The notes under the pieces: generated by a model | The model's database searches: none | What the model was told of the DNA's origin: nothing | The model's input: only the letters and a program-made list of their open reading frames with translations | Program-made: the position numbers and the translations under genes | Part shown: positions 17,716-26,444 of the stretch, in pieces | How the letters are laid out: each line of letters opens with the position of its first letter | How positions within the stretch are numbered: the stretch's first letter is position 1 | Source of the DNA: an uncultured Spirochaetales bacterium | GTDB lineage: Bacteria > Spirochaetota > Spirochaetia > Sphaerochaetales > Sphaerochaetaceae | Reading direction: 5' to 3' | Assembly: GCA_949285785.1 (NCBI GenBank) | Contig: CASEAG010000011.1 | Location: forward strand, 1-36,346 | DNA: 36,346 bases

Positions 17716-18999
17716 ATGGAACTATCTGACTTCGGAGCGAAGCTGTCATCCCACTCGGGGATTCTCCAGCTCATGGACGACATATCGAAACCTCTTGCCG
17801 AGGGCGTGAAGCCGCGTCCTCTTGGCGGAGGGAACCCTGCAAGGGTGCCTCAGGTCGAGGCCGCGTACAGACGGCAGATGGAGAGGCTGCTTGCCGACGG
17901 CGAGGCCTTCGAGGACCTGCTGGCCCATTACGACTCACCCCAGGGGAGGGTGTCCTTCCTCGAGATGGCGGCCCGCTTCTTCCGGAGCCGCTATGGCTGG
18001 CCGCTCACGGCGGACAACATCGCCCTGACCAACGGCAGCCAGAGCGCGATGTTCTACCTGTTCAACATGTTCAGCGGCACGACGGGAGGGAGGAGAAGGA
18101 CCATACTGTTCCCCCTGATGCCCGAATACATAGGCTACGCCGACCAGGGGATAGAGCCCGACACCTTCGTCAGCGTGCCCTCGAAATGCACGTACTACGG
18201 CGACGGGACGTTCAAGTACACGCTGGACGTGGATGCGGTCAGGGAGTATCTCGACAATCATGAGGAGGTCGGTGCGATCGCGGTCTCCAGACCCACAAAC
18301 CCGAGCGGCAACGTCCTGACCGACACCGAGATAAGGACGCTGGCGGCTCTGGCGAGGGAGCACTCCATCCCGCTGATCGTCGACAACGCCTACGGTCTAC
18401 CGTTCCCTGACATAGTCTTCACCGACGATGCTCAGCCGCTTTGGAACGAGGACATCGTGCTGTCCATGAGCCTGTCCAAGATCGGACTGCCTTCCATCAG
18501 AACGGGCATAGTGATCGCACGCGAGGACATCATCAGGGCTGTGGGGAACATCAACGCCATCGCAGCGCTTGCGACCGGTTCGTTCGGCCCGGCGCTTGCC
18601 CATGACATGCTGGCCTCGGGAGAGCTGGTCGACCTGGCGCATGATGTCGTCAGGCCGTTCTACCAGAGGAAGGCGGAAAGGTGCGCGGCGGTCATACGTT
18701 CGGCCTTCGAGGGCACGAGGTACATGCTGCACAGGATCGAGGGCTCCATCTTCTGCTGGATATATCTTCCGGATCTGAGGATACCGACGCTGGAGTTCTA
18801 CTCCGTCCTGATGAAGGACGGCGTCATAACGGTTCCGGGTGAGTACTTCTTCTTCGGCAGCGACCGGCAGCGCCACGGTCTTCCCTATCCCCACGAGCAC
18901 TACGACAAGTGCCTGAGACTGAACTACAGCGGTGACGAGACTCTCGTCGAGGAGGGCATCCGGCTGATCGCCGACAGGTACCGCGAGTGGTCGCTGTGA
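17716..18999 (+). CDS. avtA: Valine-pyruvate aminotransferase
   Basis: PLP fold-type I aminotransferase, 427 aa, that interconverts valine plus pyruvate and 2-oxoisovalerate plus alanine. The N terminus MELSDFGAKLSSHSGILQLMDDI aligns without gaps with the AvtA family start. Other blocks: LGGGNPARVP (about 36-45), ALTNGSQSAMFYLFNMFSG, SRPTNPSGNVLTD (cofactor-binding N-P-x-G-N), LIVDNAYGLPFPDI, and the Schiff-base Lys255 in SLSKIGLPSIRTG. It ends 4 nt from the stop of the opposing gene. Confidence 0.92.
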   Translation: MELSDFGAKLSSHSGILQLMDDISKPLAEGVKPRPLGGGNPARVPQVEAAYRRQMERLLADGEAFEDLLAHYDSPQGRVSFLEMAARFFRSRYGWPLTADNIALTNGSQSAMFYLFNMFSGTTGGRRRTILFPLMPEYIGYADQGIEPDTFVSVPSKCTYYGDGTFKYTLDVDAVREYLDNHEEVGAIAVSRPTNPSGNVLTDTEIRTLAALAREHSIPLIVDNAYGLPFPDIVFTDDAQPLWNEDIVLSMSLSKIGLPSIRTGIVIAREDIIRAVGNINAIAALATGSFGPALAHDMLASGELVDLAHDVVRPFYQRKAERCAAVIRSAFEGTRYMLHRIEGSIFCWIYLPDLRIPTLEFYSVLMKDGVITVPGEYFFFGSDRQRHGLPYPHEHYDKCLRLNYSGDETLVEEGIRLIADRYREWSL

Positions 19000-19003
19000 G
19001 GCG

Positions 19004-19591
19004 TCAGATCGCCTGGTAGCTGAACACTGTCTCCTCTTCGGTGGACAGGCATCTGAGCGCCCAGAACAGTATGGTCGCGCAGGAGCGGATGATGTGCTCC
19101 ACGTCGTTCTCGACGCTCGGCTCATGGGCGCTGTAGTCCCTGTGCATCTCCTTGAGGTGGCAGATCAGCGAGTAGGGGATCGTCAGCGATGTGACGGAGT
19201 GCGGCGATGAAAGGCGCTCCATCAGGTGGTTGTGCAGCTCCATCTCGTAGGCCAGGTGGTCCTTGACGCTCATGTCGTTGAAGCTGTTGTGCACCGAGGT
19301 GAACGTGTCCGCGACGTAGTGCAGCAGCGCACCGAGTGTGAAGTAGTCCCAGCTGCTCTCGAGCCCGCGGTTCATGAGGCGGCATGTCGCGCGCAGGATG
19401 TGCCCCGCGCTGTTCTCGGCGTTGTGGCCGTGCAGCTTCTTGCCGCTTCTCAGGCCCCTGAGATACGTGAACCAGTTCAGGTCCGGCTCGACCGATCCCA
19501 GCAGGAACGCGCTCCTGTGGGCATGCAGCCCTCTATCGTCGCACATGGCCAGAAGATGGCGTGCCAGGGCGAGGTGGTCCTTCTTCTTCAA
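19004..19591 (-). CDS. Zinc-dependent phospholipase C-like protein
   Basis: About 195 aa, related to the zinc-dependent phospholipase C/S1-P1 nuclease helical fold. Candidate metal ligands are LALARHLL, AFLLGSVEPDLNWF, KLHGHNAE, LGALLHYVADTFTSVHN (H-x3-D) and MELHNHLMERL. The TTG start at 19591 is chosen because AGGAGG (19602-19607) lies 10 nt upstream; the frame stays open to 19717 but has no better signal there. No signal peptide is seen, so it is probably cytoplasmic and its lipid activity is unproven. Confidence 0.72.
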   Translation of the reverse strand: MKKKDHLALARHLLAMCDDRGLHAHRSAFLLGSVEPDLNWFTYLRGLRSGKKLHGHNAENSAGHILRATCRLMNRGLESSWDYFTLGALLHYVADTFTSVHNSFNDMSVKDHLAYEMELHNHLMERLSSPHSVTSLTIPYSLICHLKEMHRDYSAHEPSVENDVEHIIRSCATILFWALRCLSTEEETVFSYQAI

Positions 19592-19717
19592 GCGGGGTCG
19601 TCCTCCTACGGGGATGGAGGGTATCAGAAGAGTTGGAAGATTTCCAGAGTGCCGTGTGAAATCTTTCCGATATGAGACCTTCACCTGGGAAAAACGCAAA
19701 AATGAATAAAGATGCAC

Positions 19718-19746
19718 TTTTCATGCACACACGATGTTGCTACACT
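19718..19746 (+). promoter_or_regulatory. Promoter for the amino acid ABC transporter operon
   Basis: TTTTCA (19718-19723), a 17-nt spacer and TACACT (19741-19746). The transcript would start near 19753 and carry a short leader with the strong ribosome site AAGGGAGG before the ATG at 19778, unlike the leaderless genes in this window. Confidence 0.55.
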
Positions 19747-19777
19747 GGTTGCATCTTCTCGAAGGGAGGTTTGGACA

Positions 19778-20584
19778 ATGAGAAAGGGGTTGATGATACT
19801 TGCCGTTCTGCTGGCATCCTGCGCACTGTTCGCAGGCGGTGCTTCCGAGGACGGCGTGGACACGTCGCTTGACGACGTGGTCGAAAGCGGACGCTTCGTC
19901 CTCGGTCTCGACGACTCGTTCCCGCCGATGGGCTATCGTGACGAGAACGGCGAGATCGTCGGCTTCGACATAGACTGTGCACGTGAAGTATGCGCCCGCC
20001 TTGGCGTGGAGCTCGTGTGCCAGCCGATCGACTGGAACAGCAAGGAGCAGGAGCTGATGACAGGCAACATCGACTGCCTGTGGAACGGCTTCACCATCAC
20101 CGAGGAGAGGAGGGAGAACCTCCTGTTCTCCGACCCGTATGTGAAGAACGCGCAGGTCGTGGTCGTGAACGCATCCTCGAGTGTGCAGACCCTTGATGAC
20201 CTGGCCGGTGCATCGGTCGGCGTGCAGGCCGGATCCAGCGCAGAGAGCGCCATCGAGGACACCCCCGGCTTCGCCGAATCGATTGGCGAGATCATCCAGT
20301 TCAAGGAGAACCTCACGGCGCTCATGGACCTGGAGATCGGCGGCGTCGATGCCGTGGTCATGGACCTTCTGGTCGCCAACGACAACATCAACAGGAGCGG
20401 CAAGGATTTCAGGATCCTCTCCCAGACCCTCGTCGACGAGGAGTACGGAATCGGGTTCAGGAAGGGGGATGTGGCGCTGCGCGACGCAGTGCAGGGAGCC
20501 CTTGACGACATGGCCGCCGACGGTACGCTTGCCCGGATCGCCGTCAAGTGGTTCGGCGCCGACATAACCGTGGTCGGCAAGTGA
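19778..20584 (+). CDS. Polar amino acid ABC transporter, substrate-binding protein
   Basis: 268 aa periplasmic binding protein of SBP family 3. Hydrophobic N terminus MRKGLMILAVLLASCALFAGG contains a possible lipobox (Leu-Ala-Ser-Cys15), so it may be a lipoprotein. Family motifs: FVLGLDDSFPPMGYRDENGE, GFDIDCAREVCARLGVE and WNGFTITEERRENLLFSDPY, which bind the amino acid alpha-groups. The ligand is not predictable. Ribosome site AAGGGAGG is at the expected distance. Its stop overlaps the permease start by 1 nt. Confidence 0.92.
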   Translation: MRKGLMILAVLLASCALFAGGASEDGVDTSLDDVVESGRFVLGLDDSFPPMGYRDENGEIVGFDIDCAREVCARLGVELVCQPIDWNSKEQELMTGNIDCLWNGFTITEERRENLLFSDPYVKNAQVVVVNASSSVQTLDDLAGASVGVQAGSSAESAIEDTPGFAESIGEIIQFKENLTALMDLEIGGVDAVVMDLLVANDNINRSGKDFRILSQTLVDEEYGIGFRKGDVALRDAVQGALDDMAADGTLARIAVKWFGADITVVGK

Positions 20585-21219
20585 TGGTCCAGATGCTGGG
20601 CCTCATGCTGGAGGGTACGCTTACCAGCCTGAGGATATTCTTCCTGACGCTCGTCTTCTCCCTGCCGCTGGGCTTCGTCGTGGCCCGTGGCAGGATGAGC
20701 CGCAGCCGCATCCTCAGGGCGCTGGTGGACCTGTACATACAGATAATGAGGGGTACGCCCCTCATCCTCCAGCTGATCTTCGTCTACTTCGCCCCGTTCT
20801 ACATATTCGGCGTGTCGTACGACAGGTTCACCGCCGTCATCATCGCCTATGTTGTGAACTACAGCGCGTACTTCGCCGAGATCTACCGCTCGGGGCTGCA
20901 GTCGATGGAGAAGGGACAGTACGAGGCATGCAGGGTGCTGGGCTTCTCGAAGGCCCACACCTTCTTCTTCATAATCCTGCCCCAGGTGGTCAAGCGCATA
21001 CTTCCATCCCTGGGCAACGAGGTCATAACACTGGTCAAGGACACGGCGCTGGCGCAGACGATCGGCGTGGCGGAGCTCTTCCGCGTGGCGCAGAACGCAT
21101 CGGCCCGCGAGTTCTCGACCGTCCCGATCTTCGTCGCCGGAGTCTTCTATTTCGTCATGAACTTCATCGTGAGCAAGGTCTTCGACCTGATCGAGAGGAA
21201 GCTGGCGTACTACAGGTGA
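20584..21219 (+). CDS. Polar amino acid ABC transporter, permease
   Basis: 211 aa HisM/GlnP-type permease. The N terminus MVQMLGLMLEGTLTSLRIFF leads into MRGTPLILQLIFVYF, and the EAA loop is seen in EACRVLGFSKAHTFFFIILPQ. About five membrane helices. Start chosen at the ATG inside TGATG, where the preceding gene stops; an upstream in-frame extension lies within that gene and is rejected. Confidence 0.93.
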   Translation: MVQMLGLMLEGTLTSLRIFFLTLVFSLPLGFVVARGRMSRSRILRALVDLYIQIMRGTPLILQLIFVYFAPFYIFGVSYDRFTAVIIAYVVNYSAYFAEIYRSGLQSMEKGQYEACRVLGFSKAHTFFFIILPQVVKRILPSLGNEVITLVKDTALAQTIGVAELFRVAQNASAREFSTVPIFVAGVFYFVMNFIVSKVFDLIERKLAYYR

Positions 21220-21231
21220 GGAGGAATCGGC

Positions 21232-21984
21232 ATGATGCTTGAAGCGCATGACATAAGAAAGTCGTTTTCGGGGCTCGAGGTGCTCAAGGGCGTGTCGTTC
21301 ACCCTGGATCGTGCCCAGGTCCTGTCCGTGATAGGCCCTTCCGGCAGCGGAAAGAGCACTCTGCTGAGGATCGTCACCCAGCTGGAGAGGGCGGATGGAG
21401 GAAGCCTTGTGGTGGACGGGCTGACGCTGTTCCACGACGGACCCGAGGGATGCGTCTACGACAGGGCGAACGGACAGCCGATCGCCAGGAAGACGGGGCT
21501 CGTGTTCCAGAACTTCAACCTCTTTCCCCATTTCTCGGTGCTCAGGAACATCACGGAGGCCCAGCGCGCCGTGCTGAAGAGAGGACGCGAGGAGAGCGAG
21601 GCGAAGGCGATGGAGCTGCTGAGGAAGATGGGCCTGGAGGACAAGGCCTCCAGCTACCCCTGCCAGCTATCCGGTGGCCAGGCACAGCGCGTGTCCATTG
21701 CGCGCGCCCTTGCCATGGACCCCGAGATACTCTTCTTCGACGAACCCACGAGCGCACTGGATCCGGAGCTGACAAAGGAGATCCTTTCCGTCATAAGGGA
21801 TCTGAGAAGCGAGCGCATGACGATGGTGGTCGTGACGCATGAGATGGATTTCGCGAAGGGGATCTCCGACAAGGTCATGTTCATGGACGGCGGCCTCGTG
21901 GTCGAGGAGGGCGAGGGCGATTCGCTCTTCACCGATCCTGCGAACGAGAGGACGCGACGCTTCCTTTCCGGCTACGGACAGTGA
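21232..21984 (+). CDS. Polar amino acid ABC transporter, ATP-binding protein
   Basis: 250 aa GlnQ/HisP-type ATPase. Walker A GPSGSGKST (about 35-43), Q-loop LVFQNFNLFPHFSVL, signature LSGGQAQRVSIARAL, Walker B ILFFDEPTSALDPE and switch His in VVVTHEMDFA. An insertion before the Q-loop (about residues 65-85, LFHDGPEGCVYDRANGQPI) is a bit longer than in typical GlnQ. GGAGGA lies 8 nt before the start. Last gene of the operon, followed by a strong terminator. Confidence 0.94.
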   Translation: MMLEAHDIRKSFSGLEVLKGVSFTLDRAQVLSVIGPSGSGKSTLLRIVTQLERADGGSLVVDGLTLFHDGPEGCVYDRANGQPIARKTGLVFQNFNLFPHFSVLRNITEAQRAVLKRGREESEAKAMELLRKMGLEDKASSYPCQLSGGQAQRVSIARALAMDPEILFFDEPTSALDPELTKEILSVIRDLRSERMTMVVVTHEMDFAKGISDKVMFMDGGLVVEEGEGDSLFTDPANERTRRFLSGYGQ

Positions 21985-22005
21985 CCGGCAACGCCGACGG
22001 ATACG

Positions 22006-22035
22006 ACGAAGGGGACCTGCAGGGGTCCCCTTCGT
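22006..22035. terminator. Strong bidirectional hairpin
   Basis: A perfect 12-bp stem (22006-22017 with 22024-22035, core GAAGGGGACC and GGTCCCCTTC) around a 6-nt loop lies between convergent stops at 21984 and 22058. It has no long U-tract but is the most stable hairpin in the window. Confidence 0.72.
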
Positions 22036-22057
22036 GTCATTGCACATGTGTCTGGAT

Positions 22058-24061
22058 TCAGGCCTTCGCGATCTGGCTCTTGCGCTTCATGCCGTATTCG
22101 TAGACGACAACGAGCACCAGGACCACGAGTCCTATCATGTCTGTGATCGTGCCGGGAACGACCATGCACAGTCCTGCGGCGGCGAGTATGATCCGCGTCA
22201 GGATGCTGAGCGGTCGGCCCAGATAGCCGTTCAGCGCGGCGGCTATGCCGAAGATGCCCAGAAGCGCGGTCACGCAGATCTGGCAGACCTCGAACACGCT
22301 TGTAACGTTCACGAAGAGCATAGCGGGGTTCAGCGCGAACACGTATGGCACGACGAAGGCGGCGATCGCCAGCTTCGTTGCGACGAGTCCCGTCCTCATC
22401 GGATCCGACTTCGCGATGGCGCTGCCCGCATATGCGGCCAGGGCCACAGGCGGGGTTATGTCCGCGACGATGCCGAAGTAGAAGACGAAGAAGTGGGCCG
22501 CCACAGGCTCGACTCCAAGAGCTATCAGGATCGGTGCACACACGCCTGCCATGATGCAGTAGTTGGCGGTCGTCGGAACGCCCATGCCCAGGACGATGCA
22601 GCACAGCATCGTCAGCACCAGGGCGATCATCACGATGCCGTGGGACAGCGATACGATGGCGCCCAGCAGGATGGATGCAAGTCCCGTGACCGTGATGCAG
22701 CCCGAGATGATGCCTGCGATTCCACATGCGACGACGACCGTGATCGAGCTGCGGGCGCCGTTCTCGAACGCATCGAGTATCCAGCGGAAGGAGAGGGCGG
22801 GCTTCTGTCCGGCTTCCTCCTCCTCGCCTCCGTCGGTGGTGGCCGTGAAGTGCGGGACGATGTTGTGGATCACGCCGACGACCATCGCGACGAGGATGGA
22901 CAGCGTGGCCGAGTATGCCATGGTGAACGTGTTCGTGCCCACCAGATAGATCAGCGCGATGAGGGGAAGCAGGAGGTAGAGCTCCTTGAGCAGGTCCTTC
23001 ACCTTGGGCAGGTGCTCCCTGGGGATCCCCTGCATTCCGCTTCTCTTGGCCTCCAGGTGCACGGCGATGAAGATGCCGGTGAAGTAGAGCACCGCCGGCA
23101 GGATGGCCATGACTGCGATCTGTCCATACGGGATTCCCGTGAACTCGGCCATGAGGAAGGCCGCCGCTCCCATGATCGGGGGCATGATCTGGCCTCCCGT
23201 GCTGGCCGCGGCCTCGACTGCGGCCGCGAACTCCGGCCTGTAGCCCATCTTCTTCATCATCGGGATCGTGATCGAGCCGGAGCCGACGGTGTTGGCCACC
23301 GAGGAGCCCGAGGCCATGCCCTCGAGGGCGGAGGCCACGACAGCGACCTTTGCAGGTCCTCCGGTGAAGCGTCCGACCGCCGTGTTGGCGAAGCGGATGA
23401 AGAAGTCGGCGACTCCGGTGCGCTCCAGGAACGCGCCGAAGATGATGAAGATGACGATGTACTTCACACAGACGCCGACGGGGGTGGAGAAGATGCCGTT
23501 GGCCGTGTAGAAGAGCGTCCTGATCAGCTGTGTGACCCCGATTCCGCTTGCAAGGGTGTAGATCACCAGCGCGCCTGCGACGCACAGGATGGGAAGACCC
23601 ACGCAGCGGCGGCACAGCTCCACAAGCGCGAGGATGCCGACCGCTCCGACCACCATGAACAGAGGATCGGCCATGATCCTTGCCGACATCCTGATCACCG
23701 TCATGGCGTTGGCGGCGTAGAAGAAGTAGGCCCCTGCGCCCACGACCATTATGATGATGTCATACCATGGCATGTGGTTGACGCGCTCGACTCCCTTCTT
23801 CACCGGGAACGTGAGAAAGCCTAGAAGCACGATCATGCCCATGAAGACCGAGTAGCGCACCTCCTGCAGCGTGGTCAGGAAGATGGCGTCTATGATGCAG
23901 TAGATGGCGAACGCCGCCATCAGGTAGTGGATGATCGTCCTGGGAAGCCCTTCCCAGATTCTTACGTTCGACTCCCTGTCGTATTTCTTCATCACGGCCT
24001 CGACGTCGGCCATGGTACCTACTGATTCGTCAATGTATTCCTTGTCCTTGTTCTCTTTCAA
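22058..24061 (-). CDS. TRAP transporter fused permease (small plus large subunit)
   Basis: 667 aa, TRAP permease in which the 4-TM DctQ-like and 12-TM DctM-like parts are one chain, as is usual for TAXI-type systems. The N-terminal 55 residues are charged and cytoplasmic. The signature segment FTGGPAKVAVVASALEGMAS is followed by GSSVANTVGSGSITIP and GGQIMPPIMGAAAFLMAEF; a second repeat includes GMGVPTTANYCIMA. Uses an ion gradient to import an organic acid or amino acid delivered by the TAXI receptor upstream. The start is TTG at 24061, supported by GGAGG 5 nt upstream. Confidence 0.93.
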   Translation of the reverse strand: MKENKDKEYIDESVGTMADVEAVMKKYDRESNVRIWEGLPRTIIHYLMAAFAIYCIIDAIFLTTLQEVRYSVFMGMIVLLGFLTFPVKKGVERVNHMPWYDIIIMVVGAGAYFFYAANAMTVIRMSARIMADPLFMVVGAVGILALVELCRRCVGLPILCVAGALVIYTLASGIGVTQLIRTLFYTANGIFSTPVGVCVKYIVIFIIFGAFLERTGVADFFIRFANTAVGRFTGGPAKVAVVASALEGMASGSSVANTVGSGSITIPMMKKMGYRPEFAAAVEAAASTGGQIMPPIMGAAAFLMAEFTGIPYGQIAVMAILPAVLYFTGIFIAVHLEAKRSGMQGIPREHLPKVKDLLKELYLLLPLIALIYLVGTNTFTMAYSATLSILVAMVVGVIHNIVPHFTATTDGGEEEEAGQKPALSFRWILDAFENGARSSITVVVACGIAGIISGCITVTGLASILLGAIVSLSHGIVMIALVLTMLCCIVLGMGVPTTANYCIMAGVCAPILIALGVEPVAAHFFVFYFGIVADITPPVALAAYAGSAIAKSDPMRTGLVATKLAIAAFVVPYVFALNPAMLFVNVTSVFEVCQICVTALLGIFGIAAALNGYLGRPLSILTRIILAAAGLCMVVPGTITDMIGLVVLVLVVVYEYGMKRKSQIAKA

Positions 24062-24087
24062 AACTTCCTCCAGTCTAGAGAATAGAG

Positions 24088-24113
24088 GAGGGGGCCGCTC
24101 TTGCAGCCCCCTC
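24088..24113 (-). terminator. Intergenic hairpin between TAXI receptor and permease genes
   Basis: An 8-bp stem GAGGGGGC/GCCCCCTC (24088-24095 with 24106-24113) about 20 nt after the receptor stop and 27 nt before the permease start. On the transcribed strand it is followed by TCCTCTATTCTC, only partly U-rich. It could act as an attenuator or as a decay barrier that keeps receptor mRNA more abundant than permease mRNA. Confidence 0.5.
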
Positions 24114-24133
24114 TTAGGCGACGAGGGCCCCCG

Positions 24134-25099
24134 TCACTTCACCTGAACCGTGTATCCCTGCTCGGCGAAGTACTTCGCGGCTCCCGGATGATACGGGACG
24201 GTGGTGATAGACGTTGCGAAGTCGAGGTCGAGCTCGCGGCCTTTGTCGTGGCTCTGGGCGATGGCGTCCTTGTCGTTGAAGATCGTGCTCACGACATCGT
24301 AGACCGCATCCTCGGACACGTCGTCGCGGGCGATGACGACGGCACCGACGGCGACGGTCTGGCAGTCTCCATCCGTGCCGTAGACCGATGCGTCGATGGT
24401 GTACGGCGTGTAGTACGGGGATGCCGACAGCAGTGCATCCATGTGCTCGTCGTCGATGGACACGAGATGGACCTTGTGCGTGGTGGCGAGGGTGGAGACC
24501 GCAACGGTCGGGGCGCCTGCCACGACGAACGCGGCGTCGATCTTGCCGTCCTGCAGGGCATCGACGCTGTCGCCGAAGCTCTGGTATGTCGGGTTGATGT
24601 CGTCCTCTCCAAGGCCGTAGGCCGCCAGGATGTCGAGGGCGTTGTAGTAGACTCCCGAGCCGGACGAGCCGATGGATACGGTCTTGCCCTCGAGGTCCGC
24701 GACCGTCTGGATCGACGGATCGAGGGTTACTATCTGGACCTGCTCGAGATACAGGGCGGCGACTGTCGAGAAGTCGCTGACGGCTCCCATCTCAGCAAAC
24801 AGGTTGGTGCCGTTGTAGGCGTAGCTCATGACGTCCGTCTGGACGAAGCCGAGCTGGTAGTTGCCCATGTCCATCATCTCGATGTTGTCCTGGCTGCCAG
24901 CGCTGACGACCGCCACGACGGCGGTGTCGGTCTCGGACGAGATCCTCTGTGCCAGGACGTTTCCGAATCCGTAGTAGGTGCCCTGGTCGCCGCCCGTGCC
25001 GAAGCGCAGCGATCCTCCGCTTTCTCCGGCTCCGCCTGCGGCAAGCGGCATCGCGAGTATCATCGCCACGACGGCGATCAGTACAAGTGTCTTTCTCAT
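24134..25099 (-). CDS. TRAP-TAXI solute receptor
   Basis: 321 aa TAXI-family periplasmic binding protein. The signal peptide is MRKTLVLIAVVAMILAMPLA, with cleavage near AGGAGESGG. Motifs: RFGTGGDQGTYYGFGN, LEGKTVSIGSSGSGVYYNAL and KIDAAFVVAGAPTVAV. Partner of the fused permease downstream. The ATG at 25099 has AAGGAGG at good distance; an open extension to 25294 runs through the leader and is rejected. Confidence 0.93.
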   Translation of the reverse strand: MRKTLVLIAVVAMILAMPLAAGGAGESGGSLRFGTGGDQGTYYGFGNVLAQRISSETDTAVVAVVSAGSQDNIEMMDMGNYQLGFVQTDVMSYAYNGTNLFAEMGAVSDFSTVAALYLEQVQIVTLDPSIQTVADLEGKTVSIGSSGSGVYYNALDILAAYGLGEDDINPTYQSFGDSVDALQDGKIDAAFVVAGAPTVAVSTLATTHKVHLVSIDDEHMDALLSASPYYTPYTIDASVYGTDGDCQTVAVGAVVIARDDVSEDAVYDVVSTIFNDKDAIAQSHDKGRELDLDFATSITTVPYHPGAAKYFAEQGYTVQVK

Positions 25100-25388
25100 G
25101 GTCTGCCTCCTTGCGGGATCGTGATGCGGCCAGGTTGCCTTGGGTCGTGTCGCTGACTCTGGTCGTGAAGATGATCCCTCATGTGCAGTTTCTGCCATTG
25201 CCAAGGTGGGTGTCAAGGACAATGCGGAAGAAAATATGAATGAAAACTGAATAAAAATGCGTATTGATGTATTCGATCGGCCTGATGAAGACATTCGTAA
25301 TACATGTCGGCAAGCGGATTTTCCTCTACCGTGTTGACGATTGTGCTACCTCTGTACGGCTATGGGCAATGCTCTTTCTCAGGGGGCA

Positions 25389-25411
25389 ACTATCCGGAAA
25401 TGCCGGATAGT
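25389..25411. repeat. GGCAACTAT-type hairpin, copy 1
   Basis: ACTATCCGG (25389-25397) and CCGGATAGT (25403-25411) with loop AAATG, preceded by GGGGGCA. One of three copies that share the GGCAACTAT lead but differ in the inner stem with compensating changes. Confidence 0.7.
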
Positions 25412-25643
25412 CCGGACACTCGAAGCCGTTCTCCAATGCGTCCGCCTGGATACCTGGTCGGTAGTTGCGGTGCTCTGGGTGGCAACCTTGGCTACGAAGG
25501 CTGAAAATGGTGTACGGATATTCCACAAGCCTGTTCATCGGAACTCCACAGACAGGCCTGTGGGGGCCTAGACAGTTTTTGAATTAGGATCGCTTATTGA
25601 ACTTGTAAAGAAGATACGCCGATGCGGAAGCTCATGAAGAGGC

Positions 25644-25668
25644 AACTATTCGGAATTGCCGAATAGTT
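25644..25668. repeat. GGCAACTAT-type hairpin, copy 2
   Basis: AACTATTCGG (25644-25653) and CCGAATAGTT (25659-25668) with loop AATTG, preceded by AAGAGGC. Where copy 1 has C:G, this copy has T:A in the arm. Confidence 0.7.
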
Positions 25669-25883
25669 CAGCAGGAAGGAAGAATACCGATGCGATTTGA
25701 ATCTGCCAGCTTCAGGGGCAATTCCCGACGTGCCATTCTCTTCTGCATTAGAGAGGCATCGGATACAGGTTGTTTGCAAGGCGCTTGGGAAGCATGGAGA
25801 TTATGTCATGTTCCATACGAGCGGTTGTAAATGGAAGCTGTGCTTGTAAAGTGGATTGAGAGGTTTCTGCATTCCTTTGAAAA

Positions 25884-25900
25884 CGAACGCACTGCGTTCG
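25884..25900. repeat. 17-bp near-perfect palindrome
   Basis: CGAACGCA and TGCGTTCG around a single central C. Could be a dimeric DNA-binding protein site; no gene is close enough to assign it. Confidence 0.45.
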
Positions 25901-26066
25901 CATTTGATCTGGTGGAGGAAAAACAGAGAAGGGAATATTCTTCCGATTCATGACAACTGACGCAAGCAACTGATCTTTCAACGAAACAACCGGTCCGTCT
26001 GGTGTCGAGAAGAAATGTTTTCCAGATGAACAGGCTTCAGACAATTGATAGCGTTTCCCGAGGGTA

Positions 26067-26444
26067 TCAGCCTCTGTGGATGCAGGTTTTGTCCATCCTT
26101 GCATTCATCTTCCTGTTGAATGTCAGTACACGTTCATTGTTCCGCTTCGATACTGCAACGTACACGCAGTCGACATAGTCGAGGCTGGTCTCGGCGAATA
26201 TGGCAAGTGCGTCCCGGACCGTTTCCCTTTCCGGAATCTCGACATCGTCCAGCAGTCTCGCCACGGCCTCTGCCGTCTCCTTTCGGCTGACGTCAAATGG
26301 TTTTGTAAGAACATCGACCGCCTCTGGAATCGACTCCAAGCGTGTCGAGGCTCCTGCCTTGATCGCTTCGCAAGCTTTCTGATACATCGCCTCGTCATCC
26401 TGAAGAAGATATCGGAGAAGGTAGCTGGTATTCACAAGTCTCAT
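26067..26444 (-). CDS. PIN-domain (VapC-like) protein with altered active site
   Basis: 125 aa, the size and layout of VapC ribonuclease toxins: MRLVNTSYLLRYLLQDDE at the N terminus, SIPEAVDVL (Glu41) in the middle, LDYVDCVYVA (Asp92) and VLTFNRKMN at the end. The first catalytic Asp is Asn5 and the last is Asn110, so two of the four metal-binding acids are amides. It is therefore likely inactive or weakened, if the family rules hold. It overlaps the antitoxin gene by 4 nt (ATGA), as in active toxin-antitoxin operons. Confidence 0.82.
   Translation of the reverse strand: MRLVNTSYLLRYLLQDDEAMYQKACEAIKAGASTRLESIPEAVDVLTKPFDVSRKETAEAVARLLDDVEIPERETVRDALAIFAETSLDYVDCVYVAVSKRNNERVLTFNRKMNARMDKTCIHRG

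Larger units (their letters stand above)
25100..26066. other. Gene-poor junction between core and island
   Basis: No convincing gene is seen. The stretch holds a perfect TTGACA on the minus strand (25211-25216) that may be the -35 of the TAXI operon, although its -10 is weak. Two copies of the GGCAACTAT hairpin and a 17-bp palindrome are also here, listed separately. Base composition falls from GC-rich to mixed, so this is the likely left border of the acquired region. No tRNA gene and no obvious attachment-site repeat were found. Confidence 0.6.

Noticed and set aside
21839-23824. 661-codon plus-strand open frame
   Set aside because: Antisense to the TRAP permease, which has strong family motifs; the frame product is low-complexity and acidic/His-rich.
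25748-26104. 118-codon minus-strand open frame
   Set aside because: No motif, no ribosome site, overlaps the PIN gene end; codon pattern is not convincing.
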